From contig NZ_CP013655.1 in assembly GCF_001465345.1 (NCBI RefSeq), forward strand, positions 3,004,425 through 3,068,424: a DNA stretch of 64,000 nucleotides. Direction: 5' to 3'. Numbering within the stretch: the first letter of the stretch is position 1; each line of letters starts with the position of its first letter. The notes under the pieces are model-generated. The model ran no database searches and was not told where the DNA came from. It saw nothing but the letters and a program-made list of their open reading frames with translations. This DNA comes from Enterococcus rotai. GTDB taxonomy: Bacteria; Bacillota; Bacilli; Lactobacillales; Enterococcaceae. Shown piece after piece: positions 27,052-36,611 of the stretch. The position numbers and the translations under genes were made by a program.

Positions 27052-27793
27052 GACTAAATTCCTCTCTTTGTTTACTACTTAATGGGTTTGATGTATAGAG
27101 ATAACGTTGATATGTTTGCGCATACTTTGAAAAGGACATTGGATAGAGTTCTAGTTCAGTCAAAATTTCTGAAAACCATAAAGGATAGGCGCCCAACGCT
27201 TTAACTTCCATCAACACATCGATTTCCGGTGCTACTCGTTCTCCTTTATCATCTAATTTATGAGATAAATTCTCTTTTCGATAGCGAATATCAAAATCAA
27301 ATGTCACTCTAAATTCTTCGTTTTCACAGGCAAATAAGGCTCGTCTATCGTATGCAATCATCACTTTAGGTTCTAATCTCTTTCTAGCTAAAAGCCAGTC
27401 GATTTCCTGTTTAATTTGCTGATCTTTTCTTTCCGCTAGCTCAAATGCATGTGGATGCTGAATGTATCTTTTTGCTGCGCTATAGGTTAATGCCACTCTT
27501 CTTTTATAGACCACACCGCTGACTTTCTTTTTTATTTCTAAGAAGACATCAGACTCTGCTTTAGGAACACCATAACTACGGATTCTAAATTTTTCTTTAT
27601 AAACAGGTTTGGTAACCGAATGGCGGATCAATTCATAATCTTCAGTATCAAAATAAACTGAAATAATTGTATGTAGACCATAAGCATCTTCTTGCATAAA
27701 AGTATCTAACTGTTCTCTTAATTTTTGATACTGTTGCTTTGTCAGTGCATATTTTTTTTCTTTTCTTTGAAAGCTATTTTTTAGTTTGACCAT
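27041..27793 (-). CDS. VTC-domain polyphosphate polymerase
   Basis: 250 residues comprising one tunnel-fold VTC domain. The residues that line the catalytic tunnel of yeast Vtc4 have visible counterparts: FQRKEKKY (8-15), SVYFDTEDYEL (45-55), KFRIRSYG (68-75), FLEIKKK (84-90), YKRR (96-99), YDRRALF, the EVK metal-binding set near 195, and SFSKY (about 221). There is no SPX or membrane segment. Predicted to make polyphosphate from ATP at the inner membrane face. AAGGAGGAG precedes the ATG. First gene of the operon. Confidence 0.88.
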   Translation of the reverse strand: MVKLKNSFQRKEKKYALTKQQYQKLREQLDTFMQEDAYGLHTIISVYFDTEDYELIRHSVTKPVYKEKFRIRSYGVPKAESDVFLEIKKKVSGVVYKRRVALTYSAAKRYIQHPHAFELAERKDQQIKQEIDWLLARKRLEPKVMIAYDRRALFACENEEFRVTFDFDIRYRKENLSHKLDDKGERVAPEIDVLMEVKALGAYPLWFSEILTELELYPMSFSKYAQTYQRYLYTSNPLSSKQREEFSHVI

Positions 27794-27848
27794 TATTTTC
27801 TCCTCCTTTGACTAAACTCATTATAAAAAAGCAACCATAAACGAAGCT

Positions 27849-27897
27849 TAAAAAACGTGACGCAAAACTAAAAATTAGTTTTGCGTCACGTTTTTTT
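27849..27897. terminator. Strong bidirectional hairpin between kynU and the VTC gene
   Basis: AAAAACGTGACGCAAAACTAA pairs perfectly with TTAGTTTTGCGTCACGTTTTT-type arms around AAA, with T runs on both strands. It lies about 55 bases past the kynU stop and upstream of the VTC promoter, so it insulates the two units. Confidence 0.93.
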
Positions 27898-27949
27898 TAA
27901 TCACTATTCGTGAAACTGTTCATCAATCGTTGTATAGTACTTATTTCGT

Positions 27950-29221
27950 TTATACGACTAAGCTTCGTTCATTGCTAAACTGTTCATATTTTTTGTTTAA
28001 AGCAATATCTTCTAAGGTTTCAACTAAGATGTAGACTTCTTCATAGGTGTTATATAGCGCAATAGGCGCTAAACGAATAACATTTGGTTCTCTGAAATCC
28101 GGAATAATATTTGCTGCTTTCAAGGCCTTACAAATCCTGTAGGCTTCTTTATGCTCTAAACAGACATGACCACCTCGTTTGCTATCTTCACGAGGATTTC
28201 CTACAGAAAAACCGTATTTTGCAAGCTTTTCATCAATCAAATACATCAAGTACGCTGTAATCGACAAGGATTTTTCACGAATCTTATCCATTCCTACTTC
28301 ATTAAAAATCGCTAATGTTCCTTCTAAAGGTGCCATTGCTAAGAAACTTGGGGACCCGATTTGCCATCCACTTGCATCTCGTTGATGTTCAAATTCATGT
28401 TTTAATTCAAATTGTGTTTCATCTTTATTCCCCCACCAACCAGCTAAACCAGGTGTTTCTTTAAAATGCTTTTGATTCATATAAAGACCTGCGATTGATC
28501 CAGGACCTGCTGATAAATATTTGTACGTACACCAAATTGCAAAATCTGGATCGACCTCTTTAAAGTCCATTGGGATAGCCCCAATTGCATGGCATAAATC
28601 CCAACCAATCAGAATCCCTCTTTGATGGGCAGCTTTTGTTATTTGTTTCATATCCAAAACTTGTGAACTACGATATAGAACAGTTGGTAATAAAATGATG
28701 GCAACATCATCCGTCATGGCATCAATAACAGAGGCTTCATCAATGAATCGTCCGTCTGCACTTTTTACCACTTTCACAGCATCTTTTGGATCATATCCTT
28801 TTAACTGCACCTGACTATCGATGGCATAACGGTCTGTAGGGAAATTTAAATCATCCACTAGAATTTTATAACGATCTTTTGTTGGTTTATATAATGTGCT
28901 AATACATTGATGGATATTGATTGTTGTACTCCCTGTAATAACGATTTCTTCTGGAAAAGCATTGATCAACGGTGCTGTCATCTCACCTAATTTCCCAGGA
29001 TAATGAAACAATCCATCCCATAATTTGATCCCTTCTTTTTTCCAGATCTCCAGCATATTTAGTAATGCTTTTTCAGCGTCTTTCGATGCCAATCCCAAAG
29101 AATTACCATCCATATAAATTTCGCCAGGTTGAACATAAAACCGATCTCTAATGCTTCTAAGTGGATCTTTTTCATCTAATTCTTTTGCAAATGCAAGATT
29201 GGTTTGAAATTCTCTTTCCAT
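27950..29221 (-). CDS. kynU: Kynureninase
   Basis: PLP enzyme that cleaves kynurenine to anthranilate and alanine (3-hydroxykynurenine to 3-hydroxyanthranilate). 423 residues: YMDGNSLGLASKDAE (about 36), the substrate-loop SSTTINIHQ-type segment (ITGSTTINIHQ), GWDLCHAIGAIPMDF (PLP Asp), the Schiff-base Lys234 in WCTYKYLSAGPG, GWWGN and the C-terminal RGGHVCLEH. Typical length. GGAAGGTGA precedes the ATG. No tryptophan dioxygenase or kynurenine formamidase is nearby, so kynurenine is probably imported. An MFS gene lies just upstream. Confidence 0.95.
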   Translation of the reverse strand: MEREFQTNLAFAKELDEKDPLRSIRDRFYVQPGEIYMDGNSLGLASKDAEKALLNMLEIWKKEGIKLWDGLFHYPGKLGEMTAPLINAFPEEIVITGSTTINIHQCISTLYKPTKDRYKILVDDLNFPTDRYAIDSQVQLKGYDPKDAVKVVKSADGRFIDEASVIDAMTDDVAIILLPTVLYRSSQVLDMKQITKAAHQRGILIGWDLCHAIGAIPMDFKEVDPDFAIWCTYKYLSAGPGSIAGLYMNQKHFKETPGLAGWWGNKDETQFELKHEFEHQRDASGWQIGSPSFLAMAPLEGTLAIFNEVGMDKIREKSLSITAYLMYLIDEKLAKYGFSVGNPREDSKRGGHVCLEHKEAYRICKALKAANIIPDFREPNVIRLAPIALYNTYEEVYILVETLEDIALNKKYEQFSNERSLVV

Positions 29222-29288
29222 TATTTGTCACCTTCCAAGTTTTTTATTTAAAGAAGCAATCAAAAATACTTCTTGTCAGCAAACTGAA

Positions 29289-30476
29289 TTACAAGACTGC
29301 GTTCTGTTTCGTTAGTTTAACAAATCCGAAAACAGCTATTAAAGCAATAATACCCACGCCACTAAGTAAATAAATAGCGATTATCCATGATTGACTTGAG
29401 TCACTAATTTTTGTCACGATCGGCGTTCCAATAAAAATACCAATATAATAAAATAAATTGATAAATGAAATACTGGTACCGATCAATCGTTCTTCTTTCA
29501 CTATTTTGGGTGCTAAAATCATTACACAAGAGGATGCTAAACTGGCTCCAGCTGAAAGTGCAAAGAGTTGGGCGAAAAATGTAAAGCTGTTAGACAAAAA
29601 GCCCATCCAAAAGGTAGCCGCTAACATCAATAAAAATGAACAGAAAATAATCACTTGCCCCTTTTTAGTCTTATCGATCAAATAACCTGCCAATGCACCA
29701 AATGGAATGCCGAATAGCCCAAAATAACCAGTATAACTATTGGCTAAGTTCTCTGACAATCCGTATAGTTGCGTGTAAATTTGCGGATACAGATTGATAA
29801 AGGCAAACAATATAAAAGCCATACAGCCTTGTGCAAGTGCTAATAGCCAAATCCCCTTATTTTCTATGGCTTTTTTGAATGAGCCTTTATCTGCTTGTGA
29901 CCCTGCTTGGGATCGTCTACGTGGTTCATCTAATAAAAAAAGATATAGACATAAAAAGATCATAGATAAAACGGCAATGATCAGCCAAAGTGAACGTAAA
30001 CCGTATGTTTTTGCTAATGGTTTAAATAAATTCATTGCTAGCATTGATCCTAATGCCGAAAAGGTTCCCCAAATCCCAGTTGCAATCCCACTACTGCTAT
30101 CTTTAAACCAAAAGTTGATCAAAACAATTCCGACCATAATAATCATTGAAAAAGAAATTCCTTCAATGGCTCTTGAAATCAATAATGACCAAAAACTTTT
30201 TGAAAAGGCTCCCCAGATATTTCCAATGGCCAAGCAACTCATTAAACCTACTAATAATTTTTTAGGACCAAAGCGAGTAACGAACGCTCCGCCCGGGATT
30301 GCTAAAAAAATACCTGACACTGTGAAGATCGACATTAACCACGAGACCATTGAAAGATTTATAGCTAAGTCTGCCCCCAGTTCATTTTGAATGGGAACTA
30401 GTTTCAATTGACTTAAAGAAACAACCACTCCACCCAAATATAACAAAAGAAATTTTACCCATCTGTTTCTCAACAT
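29289..30476 (-). CDS. MFS transporter linked to kynureninase
   Basis: 395 residues with twelve membrane helices and MFS features: GGAFVTRFGPKKLLVG between helices 2 and 3 and a charged central loop (DEPRRRSQAGSQADKGSF, about 190). It resembles nitrate/cyanate-type (NarK/CynX-like) small-solute carriers. The substrate is not evident from sequence. Its position before kynU and opposite an Lrp-type gene suggests kynurenine, tryptophan or an aromatic product. AAAAAGGAG before the ATG of MLRNRWVKF decides the start; the frame is open 33 bases further up. Confidence 0.85.
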   Translation of the reverse strand: MLRNRWVKFLLLYLGGVVVSLSQLKLVPIQNELGADLAINLSMVSWLMSIFTVSGIFLAIPGGAFVTRFGPKKLLVGLMSCLAIGNIWGAFSKSFWSLLISRAIEGISFSMIIMVGIVLINFWFKDSSSGIATGIWGTFSALGSMLAMNLFKPLAKTYGLRSLWLIIAVLSMIFLCLYLFLLDEPRRRSQAGSQADKGSFKKAIENKGIWLLALAQGCMAFILFAFINLYPQIYTQLYGLSENLANSYTGYFGLFGIPFGALAGYLIDKTKKGQVIIFCSFLLMLAATFWMGFLSNSFTFFAQLFALSAGASLASSCVMILAPKIVKEERLIGTSISFINLFYYIGIFIGTPIVTKISDSSQSWIIAIYLLSGVGIIALIAVFGFVKLTKQNAVL

Positions 30477-30631
30477 AAAAAAACTCCTTTTTAGTCTGTC
30501 TTTTAGCATGTAGAAACAATCTAGTTATGAAAATACCATCAAGTCATCTTACAGATAAACTAATCATAGCGAATTTGCTTGTTTCTTGTATATGAAGATA
30601 TGAAGATATTGATAACGTTTTCTTTCAGATC

Positions 30632-30647
30632 TGGCAAAAGTATGCCA
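30632..30647. promoter_or_regulatory. Inverted repeat in the divergent MFS/Lrp intergenic region
   Basis: TGGCA-AAAGTA-TGCCA lies between the divergent MFS and Lrp genes in a 318-base gap, a natural place for an Lrp/AsnC operator. A TATAAT (30752-30757) likely belongs to the Lrp promoter, though its -35 is weak. The rest of the gap is AT-rich without other clear sites. Confidence 0.4.
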
Positions 30648-30794
30648 ATTATTTTTACAATCTGAAATTAAATTGGGATCCTCTGTTTCTTTTTGATGAA
30701 GAAAATCACCTATAAGTCAAAAATCATATGGAAAAGCTAGTGTTTATCCTCTATAATAAACATACTAAATGAATCATCTTAAGGAGGTAGACCA

Positions 30795-31238
30795 TTGGAT
30801 AAAACGGATCGTAAACTTCTACAAATTCTTCATGAAAATTCAAGAATCTCAATCGTTGAGTTATCTCAAAAAATTAATTTGAGTCGTCCGAGTGTGAAGG
30901 AACGAATCAACAAGCTAGTTGAACAAGGAATTATCAAAAATTTTACGATACAACTTTCAATGGAGCATATTAAACAAACCATTACGTTTTTCACTGAATT
31001 AAGTAATGTTACTTTGCCTGTTGGAAAAGTTTTAGCGCTCTTAAAAGGGAGTCCTTATGTCAATGAGGTACATATTGTCAGTGGCGAAGTGAATTATTTG
31101 GTGAAAGCAACCGTAACCAATACAACTGAAATGAAAGATTTACTTGCAAAGTGGATGGAGTTTGCCAACGTTAAAAGCTCTGTCGTTTTGGAAACCCCAG
31201 TCGCTAATCAGCTGCATTTCTTCAATAATGATTGTTAA
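30795..31238 (+). CDS. Lrp/AsnC family regulator, probable kynurenine sensor
   Basis: 147 residues: an N-terminal winged helix-turn-helix (DRKLLQILHENSRISIVELSQKINLSRPSVKERINKL) and a C-terminal RAM ligand-binding domain (about 70-147). The start is TTG, with AAGGAGG 8 bases before it. Divergent from the MFS-kynU genes. In Pseudomonas the Lrp-type KynR activates kyn genes in response to kynurenine, so a similar job here is likely but not shown. Confidence 0.88.
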   Translation: MDKTDRKLLQILHENSRISIVELSQKINLSRPSVKERINKLVEQGIIKNFTIQLSMEHIKQTITFFTELSNVTLPVGKVLALLKGSPYVNEVHIVSGEVNYLVKATVTNTTEMKDLLAKWMEFANVKSSVVLETPVANQLHFFNNDC

Positions 31239-31293
31239 GATCATTATCGGCTCCATCCTTGAATTATCTACTATTTTTTCAAGAAAAATCACT

Positions 31294-31348
31294 AAACGAT
31301 AGAAAAAAAGAGAACCAATGAAATTCATCAGCTCTCTTTTCTTCTATC
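31294..31348. terminator. Convergent terminator between the Lrp gene and obgE
   Basis: ACGATAGAAAAAAAGAGA pairs with TCTCTTTTCTTCTATCGT across a 20-base loop, followed by TTTTT on the plus strand. It serves the convergent Lrp gene and obgE. Confidence 0.85.
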
Positions 31349-31355
31349 GTTCTTT

Positions 31356-32669
31356 TTAATCTACAAATTCAAATTCATACTCACCGATTCGAACAATATC
31401 GCCATCTTTAGCTCCACGTGCGCGTAAAGCTTCATCCACGCCCATACCACGCAATTGACGAGCAAAACGCATAACACTTTCATCATGTTCAAAGTTGGTC
31501 ATCTCAAATAGTCTTGCTAATGATTCACCAGACAGAATCCATGTTGCATCTGAATCACGATCGATTGTGAACTCTGGTCCTTCTGGTTGGAAACCATAAC
31601 GAACAGTATCCTCTACGATTTCTTCTTCATATAATGGGAATTCTGGTGTCACATCAATCAAATCAGCTGTTGCATTAAGCAACGGTTCGATCCCTTTACG
31701 TGAAACCCCAGAAATTGGGAATATTGGCAAGTGATCTGCATATTCATCGGTACGTTCTTTTTCAATTTTTTCTTTGAATTTCTTCAAATTTTCTTCTGCT
31801 TCTGGCATATCCATTTTATTTGCTACAATAATTTGCGGACGTTCCATTAAACGCATATTGTGAGAAGCTAGCTCTTTATTAATAGCTAGATAATCCTCGT
31901 AAGGATCGCGGCCTTCCATCCCACTCATATCGATCACATGTAAAATAACTCTAGTTCGTTCAATATGACGTAAAAACTGAGTTCCAAGCCCAACACCTTG
32001 TGAGGCTCCCTCGATCAAACCAGGTAAGTCTGCAGCGGCAAAACTTCGTCCATCACTCGTTGACACCATTCCTAGATTAGGAACTAATGTTGTAAAATGA
32101 TAGGCGCCAATTTTAGGTCTAGCCGATGAAATCACAGATAGTAAAGTAGATTTTCCCACAGAGGGGAAACCAACTAAACCAACATCAGCTAGTACTTTTA
32201 ATTCTAGTTCGATTTTTCTTTCTTGCCCGGGTTCACCGTTTTCAGCAATTTCAGGCGCTGGATTTTTTGCTGAGGCGAAACGGATATTTCCGCGTCCGCC
32301 GCGTCCACCTTTTGCGACCGTCAATGTTTGACCATTTTCAATCAAATCTCCGATCAAGGTGCCAGTTTCAGCATCACGAACGGTTGTACCAGGGGGAACT
32401 TTAACAAAAGTGTTTTCCGAACCACGTCCGTGCATACCTTTGCTCATCCCGTTTTCTCCAGGTTGTGCTTTAAAATGACGATTAAAACGGAAATCCATCA
32501 ATGTCCGTAATCCTTCTTCAACAACAAGGATCACATCTCCTCCTTGACCGCCATCTCCTCCAGCTGGTCCGCCATCTGGAACATATTTTTCTCTACGAAA
32601 GGCAACCATTCCGTCGCCGCCTTTACCGGCTTTGACATCGATTGTTACCTGATCTAAAAACATGGACAT
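31356..32669 (-). CDS. obgE: Obg GTPase (ObgE/CgtA)
   Basis: Essential GTPase for 50S assembly and stringent control. 437 residues: the Gly-rich Obg domain (1-158; [25 protein letters not shown]), the G domain with [22 protein letters not shown] and SGVSRKG, and the C-terminal OCT domain (about 360-437) that is present in Firmicute forms. AGGAGGA precedes the ATG of MSMFLDQ. Confidence 0.97.
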   Translation of the reverse strand: MSMFLDQVTIDVKAGKGGDGMVAFRREKYVPDGGPAGGDGGQGGDVILVVEEGLRTLMDFRFNRHFKAQPGENGMSKGMHGRGSENTFVKVPPGTTVRDAETGTLIGDLIENGQTLTVAKGGRGGRGNIRFASAKNPAPEIAENGEPGQERKIELELKVLADVGLVGFPSVGKSTLLSVISSARPKIGAYHFTTLVPNLGMVSTSDGRSFAAADLPGLIEGASQGVGLGTQFLRHIERTRVILHVIDMSGMEGRDPYEDYLAINKELASHNMRLMERPQIIVANKMDMPEAEENLKKFKEKIEKERTDEYADHLPIFPISGVSRKGIEPLLNATADLIDVTPEFPLYEEEIVEDTVRYGFQPEGPEFTIDRDSDATWILSGESLARLFEMTNFEHDESVMRFARQLRGMGVDEALRARGAKDGDIVRIGEYEFEFVD

Positions 32670-32867
32670 ATTGTGTCCTCCTATCTTAAAGAAATTAGGA
32701 TAAAATAGTTCACTTTTACTGTGAAATACTCTAACTCACCACTTCTTTGGGTTTACTTTTTTACAAATTTAGTTATTCGTTTACCTTCGCTTTTCGATAA
32801 CATATTCTGTTTGAAAGCCTTTCTTATTGTAAAGGTTAAACCTGGATTTGTCTAGCCAAATTCGTTT

Positions 32868-33836
32868 TTAGGAACTAGAATTAGCCGCAGCTGCTGCACT
32901 AGCTTCTTGTACCATCATCATGGTGAGTGTTAATGCTGTTATATTTAAATTAGTATCATTAGATAAATCAGTCATTTCTGCTTGGATCAAGAGCCCTAAA
33001 GCCAAAGAATGGCGGAAGTCTTTATACCAACGCAAGCTTGTTTTTTCTTCAAGTAGTTCTAAGTAATCGCCTAACGCTTGGAAGTCAACCTTTTTTATAG
33101 TGGCTAAAAAAGCCAACGTGACAATACTATTATACAGCTCTGGTTTAGGTTTGATCCCCATCTGTTTCAACTCAGTTACTAGCTCTTTTAGCTCTTCCAA
33201 TAATTCATAAGAAAACGTCCCTGTTAACATCGCTGCTGTCGCCGCTGCAAATTGAAGCTGATTTGACTTATGTAAGCCCTGCTCATTTAATGCTTGATAA
33301 TACGCTTCTACTAAAGGACCGATTTGTTCAGCTGTCAATGATTCTAATTTTTCTTGTTGTGCCAAAGCAATGGCTATCGTGCCATCTTCAGCGCCCGTAA
33401 GAAAATAACGATGCGTTTTTAACTCTTGGAAAATGCGATGCCCTTTACGAACGATAAATTCTTTTTCAGCTGTTTCAGTAAATTGAAGTAAGTATGCCGA
33501 AAAATAAGAATATGAAGATAGTTGAAACCCAACATCACGCAAACGTTGATAATCAGTAAGTAGTGTGTGAATATCCAATTCTTTTGTCTTACCATTCGCT
33601 AGCATCATTCCTAATAAAAGACCTCTAACAGGCTGCCCTAATACATTAAAAATAGCTAATTCCTTTTTCAAGACTTCTTCCATACGACGATACTCATGAT
33701 CTGAAAAGCGACGGTCTTTTATCACAAATGAGCGCGCACTAATATAGGCTGCTCTTTTATCGAACCATTTCCCTTTTCCTTCTTTAATTAGTTGATAATT
33801 CATTTGAAGTAATTCAACAACTTGCTCTTTATTCAT
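32868..33836 (-). CDS. DUF4003 family protein
   Basis: 322 residues, nearly all alpha-helical. It matches the DUF4003 family of Firmicutes, of unknown function: N-terminal QVVELLQMNYQLIKEGKGKWFDKRAAY, the RSFVIKDRRF block and the central TGAEDGTIAIALA. No catalytic motif, signal peptide or membrane segment is visible. The C-terminus ends in an Ala- and Ser-rich stretch. AGGAG precedes the ATG. About 200 bases separate it from obgE and I see no clear site there. Confidence 0.8.
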   Translation of the reverse strand: MNKEQVVELLQMNYQLIKEGKGKWFDKRAAYISARSFVIKDRRFSDHEYRRMEEVLKKELAIFNVLGQPVRGLLLGMMLANGKTKELDIHTLLTDYQRLRDVGFQLSSYSYFSAYLLQFTETAEKEFIVRKGHRIFQELKTHRYFLTGAEDGTIAIALAQQEKLESLTAEQIGPLVEAYYQALNEQGLHKSNQLQFAAATAAMLTGTFSYELLEELKELVTELKQMGIKPKPELYNSIVTLAFLATIKKVDFQALGDYLELLEEKTSLRWYKDFRHSLALGLLIQAEMTDLSNDTNLNITALTLTMMMVQEASAAAAANSSS

Positions 33837-33913
33837 TCACCCAACTCCTTTTTCCTATTAAAAGACAAGATTTTTGACAAAAATCTGAAAAGCGTTCATG
33901 CTACTAGTATAGC

Positions 33914-33922
33914 TGATATAAT
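33914..33922 (+). promoter_or_regulatory. Extended -10 promoter of gap
   Basis: TG-A-TATAAT (TATAAT at 33917-33922) with no good -35. It implies a leader of about 135 bases before the gap start. The leader contains AACTTGT...ACAAGTT, a possible long-range stem. Confidence 0.5.
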
Positions 33923-34062
33923 TACTTTTTTAAATGTGTGATTATTAAAAGCTAGTCATTTTAAATTTGTCGAGCATGGGAACTTGTTTTACGGTCATTT
34001 GTTTCTACTTAATAAGACAAGTTTGTTCATTTGCTCTAAATTATCAAAGGAGGAAATTTAGT

Positions 34063-35073
34063 ATGACAGTAAAAGTAGGCATTAATGGGTTTGGACGAAT
34101 TGGTCGTCTTGCATTCCGCCGCATCAAAGAAGTTTCCGATGATATTGAAGTTGTAGCAATCAATGATTTGACAAGTCCAACGATGTTAGCCCAGTTATTA
34201 CAATTTGACTCGACACATGGAACTTATCCTGGAAAAGTGACGGCAACAGAGGATGCCATCGTAGTTGACGGTGAGGAAACAAAGGTTTATGCAGAAGCTG
34301 ATGCTAGCAAACTTAAATGGGTAGCTGAAAATGGTGTTGACATTGTTTTGGAATGTACGGGTTTTTATGCTTCACAAGCGAAATCACAAGCACATATTGA
34401 CGCTGGTGCGAAACGAGTTGTCATCTCAGCTCCAGCAGGTGACATGAAAACAATCGTTTATAACGTTAATGATGATACCTTAACGCCAGAGGACAAAATC
34501 ATTTCAGCTGGCTCATGTACAACGAATTGTTTAGCGCCAATGGCTTATTTCTTAAATAATGAATTTGGGATTGAAGTTGGTACCATGACAACTGTTCATG
34601 CTTATACCTCTACCCAAATGTTGTTAGATGGACCTGTAAAAGGCGGTAATTTACGTGCCGCTCGTTCAGCAGCTGATAATACGATTCCTCATTCAACAGG
34701 TGCTGCTAAAGCAATTGGTTTAGTTATTCCAGAATTAAATGGGAAATTACAAGGGCATGCGCAACGTGTCCCAGTAGTCGACGGATCATTGACTGAACTT
34801 GTCTCTATTTTAAAAACAAAAGTCACTGCTGATCAAATTAATGAAACAATCAAAAAACATACAATTGATAATCCTTCATTTGGTTATGACGATCGTGAAA
34901 TCGTCTCTGGTGATGTGATTGGGACAACAGAAGGATCCATTTTTGACCCAACGCAAACCGAAGTAACCACATCAGGTGACTTCCAACTAGTTAAAACAGT
35001 TGCTTGGTATGATAATGAATATGGTTTTACCTGCCAAATGATCCGCTTGTTAGAAAAATTCGCTAACTTATAA
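34063..35073 (+). CDS. gap: Glyceraldehyde-3-phosphate dehydrogenase (glycolytic type)
   Basis: NAD-dependent enzyme of glycolysis. 336 residues: the Rossmann motif [15 protein letters not shown] (residues 6-20), the Asp of AINDLT that selects NAD, the catalytic Cys152 in [19 protein letters not shown] and the WYDNEYG end. The frame opens 96 bases upstream inside the leader, but GGAGG lies 8 bases before the ATG of MTVKVG. Monocistronic: pgk and tpi are not adjacent and a terminator follows, so it may be one of two gap copies. Confidence 0.95.
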   Translation: MTVKVGINGFGRIGRLAFRRIKEVSDDIEVVAINDLTSPTMLAQLLQFDSTHGTYPGKVTATEDAIVVDGEETKVYAEADASKLKWVAENGVDIVLECTGFYASQAKSQAHIDAGAKRVVISAPAGDMKTIVYNVNDDTLTPEDKIISAGSCTTNCLAPMAYFLNNEFGIEVGTMTTVHAYTSTQMLLDGPVKGGNLRAARSAADNTIPHSTGAAKAIGLVIPELNGKLQGHAQRVPVVDGSLTELVSILKTKVTADQINETIKKHTIDNPSFGYDDREIVSGDVIGTTEGSIFDPTQTEVTTSGDFQLVKTVAWYDNEYGFTCQMIRLLEKFANL

Positions 35074-35083
35074 AGTAGCTTAA

Positions 35084-35128
35084 ACAAAAAAGAATCGCTC
35101 ATGAATGAATATGAGCGATTCTTTTTTG
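35084..35128. terminator. Convergent terminator between gap and aroF
   Basis: AAAAAAGAATCGCTCAT pairs with ATGAGCGATTCTTTTTT around a short loop. Both strands end in T runs, so it serves gap and the DAHP synthase gene. Confidence 0.93.
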
Positions 35129-35135
35129 TTTTTAT

Positions 35136-36164
35136 TTAAGCATTTTCAGCAATGTAATACACTAATTCTTCTGTTTCAGTCCAGCCTAAACAAGGATCAG
35201 TAATTGATTGACCAAACACTTTGCCATCTGCTTCTTGGCGACCACTTTCAAGAAAACTTTCTATCATAAATCCGCGTACCCATTTTTTCATATCCTCATT
35301 CCAAGAACGATTGATCAAGGTTTCTTTCACGATTCGGACTTGCTCTTTATACTGTTTTCCTGAATTATCATGATTTGTATCGATCACGATGAATGGATTT
35401 TTATAATTACCAGCTTTATAAAGAGCTACTACTTTTAACAAGTCTTCATAATGATAGTTAGGAATATTTTCGCCATACTCATTTAATCCACCTCGTAAAA
35501 CGACGTGCGCTAATGGATTGGAACTGGTTTCTACTTCAAGTCCATTAAAAATAAATTCTTGTTTTTGTTGCGCCGCATATAAGGAATTGAATAACACGTT
35601 CAAATTGCCGCTGGTCGGGTTTTTCATTCCTGTCGGCTGATCGATCCCGCTGGCAACAAAACGATGTTGTTGATCTTCCACAGAACGAGCGCCCACAGCG
35701 ATATAACTAACTAAATCCTGAACAAATTCTAAGTTTTCAGGATAAAGCATTTCATCTGCAGTGGTTAAGCCCGTTTCACTAATAACACGATTATGCAAAC
35801 TACGAACAGCTGCAATTCCTTTGATTAAGTTACTTTCTCCTTCTGGATTTTGCTGATGGAGTAACCCCTTGTAGCCGTCGCCGTTAGTTCTAGGCTTATT
35901 CGTATAGACACGCGGTACCATAAAGATTTTATCTTGAACTTTTTCTTGTAGTTTTGCTAAACGCGTTACATACTCCATCACTGCTTCTTCATTGTGAGCA
36001 GAACATGGACCAATCACTAAAAGAATTTTTTGGCTTTTTCCCTCAATGATATCCTTTAACTCTTGATCCCGAACAGCTTTCAATTTTTCTTGATCTGGTG
36101 TTAGTTTAGATAATGATTTGACTTGTTCAAAATTGATTGGTTGGCTTAGTGCTTTAAAACTCAT
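35136..36164 (-). CDS. aroF: 3-deoxy-7-phosphoheptulonate (DAHP) synthase, class I alpha
   Basis: First step of the shikimate pathway: PEP plus erythrose 4-phosphate to DAHP. 342 residues of the AroF/AroG/AroH type, not the chorismate-mutase-fused Bacillus type. Motifs: VIGPCSAHN (about 50), PRVYTNKPRTNGDGYKG, GARSVEDQQHR, the LRGG segment and VIDTNHDNSGKQ. The reading frame runs 120 bases further into the T-box leader, but GAAGGGG before the ATG of MSFKALS gives the true start. Controlled by the T-box upstream. No other aro gene is adjacent. Confidence 0.94.
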   Translation of the reverse strand: MSFKALSQPINFEQVKSLSKLTPDQEKLKAVRDQELKDIIEGKSQKILLVIGPCSAHNEEAVMEYVTRLAKLQEKVQDKIFMVPRVYTNKPRTNGDGYKGLLHQQNPEGESNLIKGIAAVRSLHNRVISETGLTTADEMLYPENLEFVQDLVSYIAVGARSVEDQQHRFVASGIDQPTGMKNPTSGNLNVLFNSLYAAQQKQEFIFNGLEVETSSNPLAHVVLRGGLNEYGENIPNYHYEDLLKVVALYKAGNYKNPFIVIDTNHDNSGKQYKEQVRIVKETLINRSWNEDMKKWVRGFMIESFLESGRQEADGKVFGQSITDPCLGWTETEELVYYIAENA

Positions 36165-36221
36165 ACGATAACGCCCCTTCATATTTCTTATAATCAAACA
36201 ATAAATTAAAGATCTGTAAAA

Positions 36222-36500
36222 TAAAAAAAGCCTCACCCTTCTCATTACTGAAAAGGACGAGACCGAATTGATCCGTGTTACCACCTTTGTTTACAATCAG
36301 CTCACACTCATTGTCTTGTCAGGTACAAAATTATACCCTGGCACAATAACGGGTGCGCGTAACCGTCACAGCCTACTTGATTCGGTGTGAAGTTCAAAGA
36401 GGAATTCAGATACATTAGGTTCGTGCGCCTCTCAACAACCGGCTACTTTCTGTCCACCTGTATTATCTTACTAGTTCTTATCAAAACATTTATTGTTTAT
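36222..36500 (-). promoter_or_regulatory. T-box riboswitch in the aroF leader
   Basis: The leader shows the T-box order: stem I with AGAAAGTAG and GAGAGG/CCTCTT, the stem II/III block GTAGG...GACGG...CCCGTTA, the T-box core GGTGGTAACACGG (36273-36285), and a terminator of 12 bp (CTCGTCCTTTTC/GAGAAGGGTGAG, 36232-36261) followed by GC and seven T. The specifier is not certain; UUC (Phe) occurs twice in the expected region (GAA-UUC-CUC and GAAC-UUC-ACA). Confidence 0.9.
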
Positions 36501-36507
36501 TGAAGTC

Positions 36508-36536
36508 ATTGTAAGAGATTCTGTCAGAATTGTCAA
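36508..36536 (-). promoter_or_regulatory. Sigma-A promoter of the aroF T-box leader
   Basis: On the minus strand, TTGACA (36531-36536), a 17-base spacer and TACAAT (36508-36513). Transcription would begin near 36501, giving a leader of about 335 bases. Confidence 0.88.
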
Positions 36537-36611
36537 TCTTTTTCAAAAAGAAAAACCAAGCAATCAGGAATAAAGAATAAACTTCAGCCCTTAACCCGGT
36601 TAATCCGAATT

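Noticed and set aside
33967-34062. Upstream extension of the gap reading frame
   Set aside because: It is the mRNA leader; the GAPDH Rossmann motif starts right after the ATG at 34063 with GGAGG before it.
36165-36284. Forty-residue N-terminal extension of DAHP synthase
   Set aside because: It is translated from the T-box terminator and antiterminator; a good ribosome site precedes the later ATG.
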